Positions 1 to 10,074 of a stretch of DNA of 64,000 nucleotides are shown here, in pieces (within the stretch, counting starts at the first letter, position 1; every line of letters starts with the position of its first letter). The DNA is taken from positions 52,583,741-52,647,740 of the forward strand of contig CM041465.1 of assembly GCA_023213395.1 (NCBI GenBank), read 5' to 3'. The stretch is from Cycas panzhihuaensis (taxonomy: Eukaryota > Cycadophyta). Under the pieces are notes generated by a model. The model saw only the letters and a list, made by a program, of their open reading frames with translations. It made no database searches and was not told where the DNA came from. The position numbers and the translations under genes are program-made.

Positions 1-194
1 GCCAAAGAGGCCATGGATATATTTGAGCATGGATTTTATGTTGAGATTACCAAACACCCAATGAGGTAATGACTATATTTTTTATTATAGATAGACTTTT
101 AAAGATGGCTCATTTTATTACATGTAGAAAGACTAGAGATGCAATTAAAACAATAAATTTACTTTTAAGGAGGTTGCTATATTATATAGGATGC
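1..194 (+). pseudogene. E0 integrase core, N-terminal half (Ty3/gypsy, chromovirus-like)
   Basis: Plus-strand translation from about base 11 gives PWIYLSMDFMLRLPNTQ, then after a frameshift in a T-run near 76-83 gives IIDRLLKMAHFITCRKT. This matches the first-Asp region of a Ty3/gypsy integrase, which joins viral DNA ends to chromosomal DNA. The Asp of the SMDF motif, expected to be the first catalytic residue, is present. At least one stop is visible. The gene is cut at 190-194 by E1 and resumes at 15084. The wording of the motif resembles chromoviral families, but the assignment below Ty3/gypsy is inference. The element starts upstream of this window. Confidence 0.75.
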
Positions 195-2725
195 TGAAAC
201 ACTTACTGCAGGGTGGTGTCCCTACATCTAGCAAAAGGGGATGAAAGGTGCAAAGCTAATTAACTAAACAGGAAGGACTTCACCTCACAGAGTTTTTGTG
301 CACCAGAGCATAGATTCAAAACTGGAGAGGTGCCTAGTTGCTTCTAGGTAGCCATGCAAAGTGAGGCCTTCCTACCCCTCAGAGGGTCGGAAAGAGGAGA
401 AAGCGCCTGGCGCGTTGCGTCTTCTCAGGGAAATGAGAAGGCAACGAAACACAAAGGTAAGTAAATGCATATAGGCATAGGCAAAAAGAGGGTACAACGT
501 GGGTAGCTCTAACATAATGTAAACAATCTAACTATGCTAAGTTAACCAATGGATGAAACGATGTAAAGGAAACACACATTCCTTTTTCCCTTTTTAACTC
601 TTTACACATTCCTAACTATACAAGTATGTGTATAAAAGACAAGGTGTAAAAGAAATATGTAGGGAATAAGAAGAGTACCTAGATCTAGCATCCAAGTGGA
701 GTGCTGCTCATCCCTTTAGTCCTCCCTCTTTTCTGTTCTGCTCTTTGTGCATGCAATGCCGGTTGGCGATAGTTGCCACAAGCAACCGAAGAGGGGCTAA
801 CTTACCTCCCCTTAAACATGCAAAGAATAGGAAGCAGAAAAGAAGCAAAAAACGTGAAATAACAAGAAATGCACTAAATGTAGAACTGACCTGTAATGGG
901 TTTCGTTCCACGTGTAACTCCACTAACGTGAGATCCTACAAGCAAGTCAAGCGAGTACCTCCCTCTCGGAAGAGGGGCCACAAAGATATCAAGTATATGT
1001 GCTAAACAAAAATGAAACTACATAAAGCTAAGCTAAACATCAATACGTAATAATGTAAAGCAATAATATATAACAAAGTCTCCCTCGAACGTATACCACA
1101 AGTGACACCCAAAAAGGGAAAAGAGTATAGCCTCGAAATGGCTAACTCACCCACAAAAGATCTCCATGGATCTCGGAAAGGAAAAACGGGCTCACAACAA
1201 GGTCATGGAACAGTGAATAGTAAGAAAGAAAGGAGCAATGGCAAGGTTTGGGGCTCAGGTAGGGCCCAACACTAATGGATGGAATTTCTAGAACCGACGT
1301 GGCAACGGGTTACCAATGCTGGTTTTAACTCCAAAACTGGATTCCCCAAATTTCCTTAACCCAATTCCTAAGAAGGCTCTAACGACAAAGGGAAAGAGGA
1401 TAAGGGATGGAACCCTTGGGGAGAAGGGCAGCAAGGAGGACAGAACCCTGCCTACCTCCCTCAAATCCTCTTTATATTGCCCCTTTGCAACAGCTAACTA
1501 AGAATGGGTTAAGAGGGATGACTTAGGAATAAAGTAATGTCTCAAAAGAAAAAGGAAGTGGTGCTAATCAAATGCAACAACATAAAGCTATACAAACTAG
1601 AAATTTATTCACCAAAATATAAAAGAAGCAAGAACAACATAAATTGCAAGTAAGAGTAGAGAGTACCTTGTTGGGGAAGAACCAAACATAAGTTTACTAT
1701 TAGGAAACAACAAAAATAACTAGCATATAGAGAATAATAGTGCCAGGTTTTTACAAGAGTGAAGTGTGGAAATATCTTTGTAAGCTTGGAACCTTAGTAG
1801 TTGGTCCTTTTGAGGAGCTTTTAGTAGAAATCTTCCTTGAAACCTTGGTCACTTGCAAGAAGATATGAGGCCTGCTGTTGAGAGCTGTGGGGGCAGCAAT
1901 GGTCCCTGAAAATCCAGCTTGTAGTAGTGTCTTCTCCTTTGTGACAGGTTTCTGTGAATGTAGTGTATGTCTCTCTATGTAAATTTTGAGTAAAAAGTTA
2001 GAAAAATGGACAAAAGATTCTAAAATAAGGAGGAAAATCCCCCTTTATCCCCAGTTCACTGTAAGTGAACATTGGAGATATCAAGGCAATGCAAATTGAC
2101 AGGAGCCACGTGGCAGTTCCATGAAAAAAGTGAAAACTATTACGTGGTTTTCTTTTTTGAAATTCAAACAGTCGTACTGACAAACTGGTGATCTGGCAAG
2201 AAAGGCGTGAATGCCGTGAGTTTGCAACTGCATGCCGGTAATAAAAAAAAGATAAAAACAGTAGAAATAAAGGTTTTGGAGCTATTATTAAGGGCAAATT
2301 GAGCCTAAAATAGCTTGGGGGAATATCCAGATGATGGGCAAGTAGCTAGAACAGTAAAATGGGTCTCAACCAAGAGATTAACTAGGCTTGGAGGAGACTA
2401 CAACTTGAGTAAAATGTCATAACATGGGTAAACATGACTGACTAAAACATCCCGAGAGGTTTTAGAGATGATGTGGGTGGTTGTGCGCCATATGGGGTGT
2501 AGCATTCACTGAGGAATACCCCCATTGTGAGTCGTCATAGGCTAATAGTGTGCTGTAAGCACATGCAATATGATCAAGCAGAGAAGCAATGTATGCAGGC
2601 AGGCATATGTCAAGTAGTCTACACTAAATAATCTCAATCAAGCACGAGCAGGGAGAAGTGAGAACATATTCCTGAACATACCTGGGCCGATGTGTCTTGA
2701 GTCCATTCCTAGTAGCTGGGAAACA
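195..2725 (-). repeat. E1 3' LTR (left copy)
   Basis: This copy starts TGAAACACTTACTGCA on the plus strand and ends GCTGGGAAACA; it is directly repeated at 12544-15078. On the coding strand it therefore begins TGTTTCCCAGC. A minus-strand TATA-like sequence AATATAAAG lies at 1470-1478 and is a candidate U3 promoter. The motif GAGTCGTCATAGGCTA at 2529-2544 recurs in every LTR in the window, next to a short hairpin. The small open frames in the LTR are not conserved as proteins between copies. Confidence 0.92.
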
Positions 2726-2737
2726 CTGCCCCCTTAG
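2726..2737 (-). other. E1 polypurine tract
   Basis: Directly inside the 3' LTR the minus strand reads CTAAGGGGGCAG followed by the LTR start TGTTTCC. This purine-rich tract is in the place where second-strand DNA priming occurs in LTR retrotransposons. E4 has the same arrangement at 53316-53327. Confidence 0.75.
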
Positions 2738-3079
2738 CAGTGAGCCTCCGCTTTCGGGCGTGACATGATGGCGAATGCTGACAACCAAAGACATCAGTAG
2801 CACATGCATATATATATATATATATAAGTAATAATGAACAGCATATGGACCAAGGGTGTCGGCAAGTGTCATGGCGAAACGCATAGACAAAGGAGACAGA
2901 GACAAGGACAATATAGGGGCTGCCTACGCATCGTCTAAGCATCGACCTGCAAGCGAATAGAGTAGATGAAGGAGATGACCCCTATTGCCGAAGTGCAACA
3001 AGTGATAGGAGGGCATCCAACAAACTGAATAAGCACATCGAGCGAAAAGTGATCAAAGACTTGAGCACGGGCTGGCCAG
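2738..3079. other. E1 non-coding spacer with a TA repeat
   Basis: No reading frame is shared with the other copies here. It contains a short (TA)n run at about 2807-2827. The same location just inside the 3' LTR carries TA-rich sequence in E2, E3 and E4. Confidence 0.6.
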
Positions 3080-3503
3080 ACGAGCCTCAAAGGCGATCGC
3101 TAAGAAGGGGGAGGCGATGCTCAAGCATGAGGCAGACAAGGCCATTTGCCTCAACATTGAGGTCCCCAGGGATGTGGTGGATATCTACTGATGAGAAACG
3201 AGCCAGGAGGGATCTGGCAGCTGATGTGAGGGTTCTCAGGTAAGGGCATCACACCTGGTAAACTTGGTTAAGATGGGACACCAGAACTTGAGAATTGCAA
3301 AGCAACACGATGGATCCATGATGGAGATGGAGAGCATTGGTAAGGGCTTCAATAACGACCGTGTATTCAGCTTCATTATTGGTTACCTTAGGAAGGAAGA
3401 CTTTGAAACGCAGGTAGTCATGTCTGAAGGGGCTGCGAAGAATCCATGCAGCGGCAGATGGCTTCCACCATCGGTAAAAATGTAAAGAGACATTTCTAAA
3501 CAC
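3080..3503 (-). pseudogene. E1 second RNase H domain (aRNH-like)
   Basis: Minus-strand translation includes FLPKVTNNEAEYTVVIEAL, then NSQVLVSHLNQVYQV, and further left, in a disturbed frame, VDIHHIP and LNVEAN. This is the pattern of the additional RNase H described in Tat-lineage elements: Glu in NNEAEY, Asp in the CDSQ motif, and a late Asn/Ala/Asp motif. Here CDSQ reads CNSQ and the last motif reads EAN, so two expected metal-binding Asp residues look lost. It lies downstream of integrase and downstream of the opposite-strand gene, close to the polypurine tract, not inside the RT-integrase block. The frame is interrupted and the copy is taken to be dead. Confidence 0.7.
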
Positions 3504-4018
3504 TAAATCCTGGCAGTAAGTAGATAGTGATAAAATGAAAAGAAAAACTCAAATGGCAAGCAAAAATGGGCCACGAAGGGTAGGAGGACCTAGCAATAAG
3601 GTTACCCAAGGATGAGAGTAAGTAGACTGACCACTGTCTGAGAGTAGGCAGGAAAAGGGCGCCCTGAAGCACCAAAGGTTGCTTTGGAAAGTAAAACATG
3701 CCCCTGGACGAGGGAGCATTTCCTTTGGGGACCCTAGGGATGAAAAAGGGCTACGGAAATGAGTCCAAGGTGACAAAATGAGCTAAATGAGTATAAACTC
3801 GGGCATGCATAGGAGTAGTGCGCAAAACGAGGCAAAAGGGGCCTTGGGAAAGGTGCAATAATGAGGTGATATAAATGCCCTTACAAGAGAGGGAAAAAAT
3901 GGCATTAATAGAGCACAACGGGTGACAGGGCTAGAAGGCAAAGGCGATCAGGGAAATAGGATGGTCTCAACGGCTGTCGCGAGGTCGAAAATGGAGGAAG
4001 TGTTCATCGGGGCCCCTA
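3504..4018. other. E1 region between the second RNase H and the antisense promoter
   Basis: This interval aligns by eye with 24760-25250 (E2), 31790-32105 (E3) and 54320-54835 (E4). On the minus strand it could be an N-terminal extension of the RNase H reading frame, but the frame is not kept between copies. On the plus strand it is the upstream region of the antisense gene and includes AACGG at 3969-3973, 52 bp before the TATA box. Confidence 0.45.
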
Positions 4019-4029
4019 CATATATAAGG
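4019..4029 (+). promoter_or_regulatory. TATA box of the E1 antisense gene
   Basis: The sequence CATATATAAGG lies in the same context as the TATATAA boxes of E2 (25253), E3 (32108) and E4 (54838). Upstream sequence ending GGGGCCCC and an AACGG motif 52 bp before the box are shared. Conservation in four copies, with opposite polarity to the element, supports a separate promoter. Confidence 0.65.
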
Positions 4030-4051
4030 AAATCAAATAAAATCCAGATTC

Positions 4052-6620
4052 ATTTTCACCCGCTCTCATGCGAAACCAGAGCCATTTCCTTATGACGCGA
4101 AGTGCTGCCCAAGTTCAGAGGCATGCGAGAGATGATCTGACTATCAGATCGAAGCACGAAGAGAGTCATCAGGACCAGTAAGGCGAAATAGTGATGGCTA
4201 GGCCAGATCTAGTGAGTGGATCTCGCAAAACCTTCCCCATTTTAAAGTTAAAAATTTATTGCTTTTTATAAATTTTAATACATTTTTTATGCCCCTTATG
4301 GGCAATTGGATGCCTCTCGGAGTCTAAATTAGACCCAGAAAGAGGCAAGGACCTAGGCATTAGGGAGCCCTGGTCCCGGTGGGCCCCACAAGGGTCTATC
4401 ACAAGAAATTTTAGGATTTTCTAGGTAGAAACCTCCCTTTTTAGGGGGTTGCCATTCATACCGTGTCCAAGATCGTGATCCCGTGATCTTGGCTATGGGA
4501 TCACTACAGGATCACGATCGCCACGGGACCCACCCTAAACTTAGTGGTACCACTAAGTTTAGCGTGGTATGTAGGCAGAAAACTAGAGAAAACGAAAGAG
4601 GGGCCAACCGGCCCCCAAATTTCAGGCAAGAAAAGCAAAGAGATAGCCAAGAGTATAAATGACTACTAGGAGGCTAACCTTGACTAATTTTTGGTGATTG
4701 CAAGTAATTATCACAGTGGATAACCACGAAAACATCGGCATGGCGATGCTTAGCTATATAGAGATGATGTCCTAGGAGGATAAGGTGACCTTGCGGAGGT
4801 ATGGCCTATACAAGGCCCTGAAGACACCTCAGTACACATCAGATCATAGACTACCGGTTGACATTGTATCCCATTAGGACAGGAGGAGACATGTATTCCA
4901 CTTACCTCAGGTAGGTGACATGACGATCACACCAGGAGATATTTGGCGGATTCTAGGGGTATCGGTGATTGGGAGACTGGTGAGACTGGGAGCGCTGCCT
5001 AGCACTAAGGTAGCTCACAAAGAGGTAGCCCTGTTCTTCACAGGGGCTGACAGGTGGGAGCGGAAGGGAGTTCTCCTCCAGACTATGCTCATATCACAGA
5101 TTCCTCGGGTGAGGAAGTTGATCATACTATGTATTTTGTTCCAGGTTTCTCAGAAACAGAACTACAAGGAGATACCTGGAGGCTGGATAGATAGAGTGCG
5201 CCACTGCGAGGTGGGTGAGAGGATGGATTGGGCCACCCTGGTCGCGACGAACCTCGTCACGTAGCTAGATACCATCTAAACGATAGGCAGAGGGGGTCTA
5301 TCATATAGCACACTATTGCAGTGCTAGTTTTTTGACCATTTTACAGTAGTGGCGCCAGTGGAGGGACCATACCCCATAGCAGAGTGGGTCTGATGGTCTA
5401 CAGATGGAAGACATGACTCAGAGGGATAGAGGACCAGGCCCACATCTGGTGGTCGATAGAGGCGACATCACTAGACTTCCTCATCCTGACAGACCATGTA
5501 GCCAATCCATACAGGACAGTGAGGTGGGAGAGCAATGATGAGGCAGGCAGAGCAGGAGCGTCTATAGACGACGACGACGATGATGATGATGATGGGGGAG
5601 ATGGGGCTAGCCTGTCACGACCTGCAGGAGAGGTAGGTTCTTCAGGGACAGTAAGAGGAGTAGAGGGTCCATCCGGGGCTGCCTGAGGAGAGGCAGGCCC
5701 ATCAGGGGCACCAACCGAGAGCAAGAGGCCTGTGACTAGGGCCTGCAGGCTACAGATCATGTGGAGATCCAGAGAGACAAGAGTCAAGCCAGTCCCTATG
5801 AGGAGAGAGGCCGAGGTAGAGGAGGTACCCGAGGATGAGATACCTGCAGCTAGTGGAGATCCAAGAGGAGAGGATGTCGCCCAAGCAGAGGAGCCGGCGG
5901 CCACGGTAGGTGAGACCTAACCATTTCCTTAGTCATTTGACATCTAGGTAGATACTTGATTTTATTTTATCATGGTATGTAGTGGGATATTCACTGACAC
6001 ATGGCATATTGCATTGGCAGGTACTGCAGAGATTAAGAGGCTCATTAAGGCCATGGTGAGGGAGATGTTCCCTCAGGTATACACAGAGGGGCAACCGCCC
6101 ATCCAAGTAGAGGATGCGCCTAGGTCGGTAGGTGCCCACATGGAGGCATTCGCTCCACTAGCGAGGGTGAGAGACATCTGGGTTGTAGAGTCCCAGGAGC
6201 ATATGGCATTCAGGGGACAACTGCAGTGAGAGCTCGATGAGGCCAGAGGTGAGCGAGATGAGCTGCGCAGACGAGTCCAGGCCCTGGAGGCTTAAGGTGG
6301 AGCAGGCGGAGATACCAAGAGCAAGGTCCAGATAGTGGTACTCGAGGAGCACCTCAAAGTGATAGAGGAGGGACTCCGAGGGAAGAGGGATCATATCTAG
6401 GCCCGATATGATCAGCTGGTGGCCCAGATGATGTCAAGGTCTAGCAGGAGCAGGACATATACCCACACAACAGCTACGACCCCAAGATGACCACGGGACG
6501 AGGGGAGCAAGGCAGGTAGCTCGCGGAGGCCTAGGAAGAGCCTTAGAGGGATGTGGTTCCTAGGAGAGGGATCACACAGACTAGGAGATGGCACCCCAAG
6601 AGCAGGGCAACAATAGCACA
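4052..6620 (+). pseudogene. E1 antisense gene: PMD-like protein, spliced
   Basis: Layout follows the other copies. Exon 1 ends at 4211 before GTGAGTGG; the start corresponding to E3/E4 reads ATA, but an in-frame ATG follows two codons later. Exon 2 begins near 4705; its acceptor reads CAA where other copies have CAG. Exon 2 contains HVFHLPQVGDMTITPGDIW and, further on, VRKLIILCILF and WATLVATNLVTQL, resembling plant mobile domain (PMD) proteins. An acidic stretch and GPS-type repeats follow. Intron 2 is 5910-6020 (GTGAGACC to TTGGCAG, 111 bp), phase 1, and joins two open frames without a shift. Exon 3 has REMFPQVYTEGQPPIQ and heptad-like Leu/Glu/Arg sequence. Several stops break exon 2. A role in silencing or gene control, as for host PMD proteins, is inference. 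Confidence 0.6.
4535..4562. repeat. Perfect 28-bp palindrome centred on GGTACC
   Basis: The sequence reads the same on both strands over 28 bp, with core TTAGTGGTACCACTAA. It lies in the first intron of the E1 antisense gene. E2 has a one-mismatch version near 25725-25746, and GGTACC palindromes also occur in LTRs (14559-14564, 52735-52754). Confidence 0.85.
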
Positions 6621-6662
6621 GGAGATGTACATTTGATTTTGATGAGAAAGCACGAGCCTCCA

Positions 6663-6697
6663 GGGGGTCATATATAGGCTCATATGATTGTACCCCC
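6663..6697 (+). other. E1 stem-loop near the 3' end of the antisense gene
   Basis: GGGGGT pairs with ACCCCC around a roughly 23-nt loop. The same stem occurs at 27782-27826 and 34681-34713. In E4 (57546-57579) the pair is GGAGT/ACTCC, so both sides changed together. It may be an RNA 3'-end element; that is inference. Confidence 0.5.
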
Positions 6698-6747
6698 CTA
6701 CAAGGATACCGGCTTCCCACATGTATGATGTAACATGATTTTTTTTA

Positions 6748-6750
<3 letters not shown>

Positions 6751-6803
<53 letters not shown>

Positions 6804-6807
6804 TATA
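6751..6807. repeat. (TA)n microsatellite in E1
   Basis: About 50 bp of almost pure TA. Shorter TA runs occupy the same position in E2 (about 27868), E3 (about 34765) and E4 (about 57653), so the site was expanded in this copy. Confidence 0.9.
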
Positions 6808-7304
6808 CAGGGTAATTGGAACCCCATTTTGACATGAGATGGTGTGTATATCATGTCGTAGATAGCATGTATACTTTGTTTTATATGTTGTAAATGTTTT
6901 AATGTAAATATTTTATTGTAATATACATGTATTTCCTTCCATGTATGGCTATATATCTAATAGGGGCACACACATCCACTGTAAGTAGAGGTGATAAAGA
7001 AGTGTGAGGTTAGAAATAGAGTGACATGCATGTCCATGGAGGAGCATAGCAGAATATGCAAAGGAAACAGCAGGCAAAAGAAAGGTGTAACAATACTCCA
7101 AGGCATCGTCCTGATGAGGGGATGCCCAAATGGGAAGACGACAGGTTCCCGAGAGGAAATGGAAACATGGGTTCCATGAGAGGAACTAGAAAGAAAAGCG
7201 AGAATCTATCTTAAATCACCATTATACCTATGGTTGGGAGAAATGGGAATAATTTAAGATGGTAGTTTAGGCTCGTTTCAGAGTGTCACAAAGAGATAGC
7301 CAAA
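6808..7304. other. E1 convergent spacer between antisense gene and integrase
   Basis: No gene is seen. This tract separates the 3' ends of two converging genes. It is conserved in all four copies, including AGCATAGCAGAATATG and a GGTTCC...GGAAC stem at about 7169-7186. The stem is a perfect 6-bp GGTTCC/GGAACC pair in E2 and E3. Confidence 0.55.
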
Positions 7305-8255
7305 AGATCATCTGTAGAACTTCTTGAGGAACTTTCTATTAACCGCTTTCTCAAACTCCAAGCCTTCTAGGGTAGTGATCCTGTATGTGCCGTTGTCAAG
7401 GCTCTCGAGAACGATGAAGGGGCCTACCCATTTAGGCCCAAATTTGGCCAGATGGTCGTAAAGGTATTCCAACTTGAGGACATGGTCCCGAGGGCACAAA
7501 GGACGGGCACGAAGACGTTTGTTGTGAGTCCTTTGTAGGCGGGCTTTCAAAGCGAGATTTACTTGGTAAGCTATTAAGCACCTCTCGTCCAGGGCTTCGA
7601 GGTCCAGGAGGCAAGCCTGGCGAATAGACTCCTCACCAATGAGGCCTCGAAGGGAAACCCGTAGAGAGGGGATCTCCACTTCCAGTGGGAGTACCACCAC
7701 GGTTCTATAGACTAATGAGAATGGAATCATTCTGATAGCTGTGTAGATGGAAGTGCAATAAGCCCACAGGACGGAAGGGAGTTAGATGTGCTAATCTCTT
7801 TGAGATTGGGCAACAGTCTTCTTTAGAATATTAACAAGCATTTTGTTGAAAGACTCAACTTGCCCATTTGCCTGGGGGTAATAAGGGGATGACGTCTTAT
7901 GCGAGATTTTAAACTTCTCGCATAGCTCGTCTATCTCTTTATTACAGAAGGAAGTTCCATTATCCGTAATTAGGACATTTAGAATCCCGAAACGGCAAAT
8001 AATATGCTGGTAGATGAAGGTGGCTATCGTCTTGCCAGGCGTAGTGGACAGGGGGATTACCTCTGCCCATTTAGTGAAGTATTCGGTAGCGGTTAAGATA
8101 TATTTATGTTATGTGGAAGATGGTGGCGATATAGCACCAATGAGGTCTAAGCTCCATTGAGAAAAGGGCCACGGAGATACAATAGGGTGCAAAGCCTCAG
8201 AAGGCACATAAGAGATATTGGCGTGCTCTTGGCATCACCGACATCTAAGGGAGAG
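7305..8255 (-). pseudogene. E1 integrase
   Basis: From right to left the minus strand shows part of the Cys pair of the zinc-binding region with CQEHANI (about 8240), QWSLDLIGAI with the first catalytic Asp, LITDNGTSF with the second, and NGQVESFNK with the catalytic Glu. The C-terminal part is a 140-residue open frame at 7308-7730 with the GPY/F-type motif KWVGPFIVLE. The D-D-E triad is therefore intact in this copy, unlike E2, where the first Asp reads Asn. A stop sits just after the first catalytic motif. The His pair of the zinc finger is missing because of the deletion at about 8255. Confidence 0.85.
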
Positions 8256-8460
8256 CTTTAGGTGGAGGGGACGCTGCTTCTGACGCACAGGGCGAGTGTC
8301 AGGAACAGTCGTAAGGTTATGCGTGACGATGGAGGGGTCAATTCCCTTCATGTCAGAGTAGTCCCATGTGAACACATCATGAAATTCCTAGAACAGGAGG
8401 GAGTATTCCCTCACTTCATCGGCAGTACATTCCACCCCTACCTTAATGATCTTGTCTGGG
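8256..8460 (-). pseudogene. E1 RT N-terminal stub fused to integrase by deletion
   Basis: The minus strand holds the start of reverse transcriptase (motifs QKQRPLHLKLS and MKGIDPSI by comparison with E2 44780-44890). It then passes directly into the integrase zinc-finger region. In E2 these two points are about 1.6 kb apart (43150 and 44780), so the RT fingers/palm, catalytic motif and first RNase H were lost in one internal deletion. Confidence 0.8.
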
Positions 8461-10074
8461 GCAAGGACTATGTCCTAAGCTGCCCCCATGCACATAGCAT
8501 TCCCCTCCTCTAAATGGAAGGGGGTAAGATCGACAGGAAGAGAAGAAACATAAGAAGGGATTAGGTTGGCTAGTGTGGATCCAATCGCTATGACCTTCTA
8601 GTGGCCAAGCTTGTGGTGACCAGAAGGTAAACTGGGTATGAAGCCAACTAAGCACTCCAGCAAAGCGCTCCAGCAAAGCCTCGTTGTCCTTGAAGTAGTC
8701 CACCCCATGGATGACCTGACTCCAAATGGACGGGGTGTGGGATGGCATGGGAGCGATAGGATCAGTATGACCTGTAAGCCACCCAACATCCCTAAGGGAC
8801 TCTAAGGGAGAGTCAAGGAGAGATCCCTTGTAAAAAGTAACAGGAAAACTCTTAATGCCATCACCTGTGGAAGGTGGTGGAATGGAAGAGCTAGGAACCT
8901 GATGATCGACATGCGTAATGACGTGTGATATGTGAAAGTAACTGAGCTCTATAACAAAAGGGGTCCTAGGGGAAGACCTAGAACGAGAAGAATGCCCCCC
9001 ACTAGCACGGAGGAAGGAAATAGGATGAGGAATGTCCTCATCTTTGCTATGAGACCCGTCGTCATCAAACATGGCGAGGTACCCATAGCTTCCGACGCCG
9101 ATGGGGGTGAAACACGTTAAATCAGGGGAAGAAGATATGGGATCTTCTTCATGACGAGTAGAATTAGGGATTCTGATGGAGCAAGCTAAGGCATGATCAG
9201 AAGGGCATTTGTTTCCCTTCGTATGGCCATGGCTTACCTGAGCAGAAGGCCTAGTTTGTTTAGCGAGTGATCACTCGCAGGAGACAACTTTTATTTGTCC
9301 ATTATGGACAAATTTAAGTTGCCCCTAATGGGTGGAACACACGGCTCCCATTTGGTCAAGCCATGGTCAACCCAGAAGCAGGTTGTAATCAACATCAACA
9401 TCAAGGACAACGATGTCAGTAATGACAGTCTTATCCTCGAGAGTAAGAGGTATCGAGACGGATCCCAAGGGAGTCTTCTCACTACCGTCATAACCCTGAC
9501 ATCACCATGGAACAGGTTCCAAGGCAGAAATGCTAAGCTCTTGTATGATGCGCAAGGGCATGGCATTGACAGAAGAACCATTGTCCATGACGGTTCTTCG
9601 CAACATGCAATCAGGAGTATCTATGGTAATCGTGAAAGGGAAGTTCCATTGGTGTTCCCTTCTACTGGACAAGGGAAGATCTCTGGGATCAAAAGAGATG
9701 AAAGGTTTACAACTTTAGGTTGTGCCCAAGGCATGAACAGACGCGTCATTCGATCCTAGAGCTTCCAAGAGGAGCGTTCATTGCTCGGGGCAACTTCTCA
9801 AGATATCCATGATGGACATCCCAGCAGCCACGGTGAGAAGCTCTTCGACTACGGAGAAAGGCTTACCCCTCCCCGTGGGTTGGGTAAGGGCTCTCCTAAA
9901 GTTGAATCGACTGGGGTAGATGGGAATTCTCTTGGGAAGTGCAGGAATCTCTAGAGGAATAGCTTCCAGAGGAGGATCAAAGTGCGAGGTAGATGCAGAG
10001 GTGCCAGTTGCCTCCTTCGCGGCTTGAGACCGAGTCAAAGCGTAAAGGGGAGTGGTCTCAACCATCTGGATCAC
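8443..10074 (-). pseudogene. E1 protease and PR-RT linker
   Basis: The linker is an open frame of 209 residues (8443-9072) with an acidic start, a Ser/Pro-rich middle and DYFKDNEALLE. Further right are the retropepsin-like parts: sequence matching LLLGRPWL of E2 near 9350, the active-site region near 9560-9580 (DNGSSVNAMP in E2), and an N-terminal piece (9778-10074) with TRSQAAKEATG and GMSIMDILRSCPEQ. Protease would cut the Gag-Pol polyprotein. The frame is broken between these pieces. The linker has no domain I recognise. Confidence 0.65.

Noticed and set aside
745-1005. 86-residue plus-strand frame in the E1 LTR
   Set aside because: The equivalent in the other LTR copy (13099-13293) is altered in length and sequence as expected for chance; LTR non-coding sequence.
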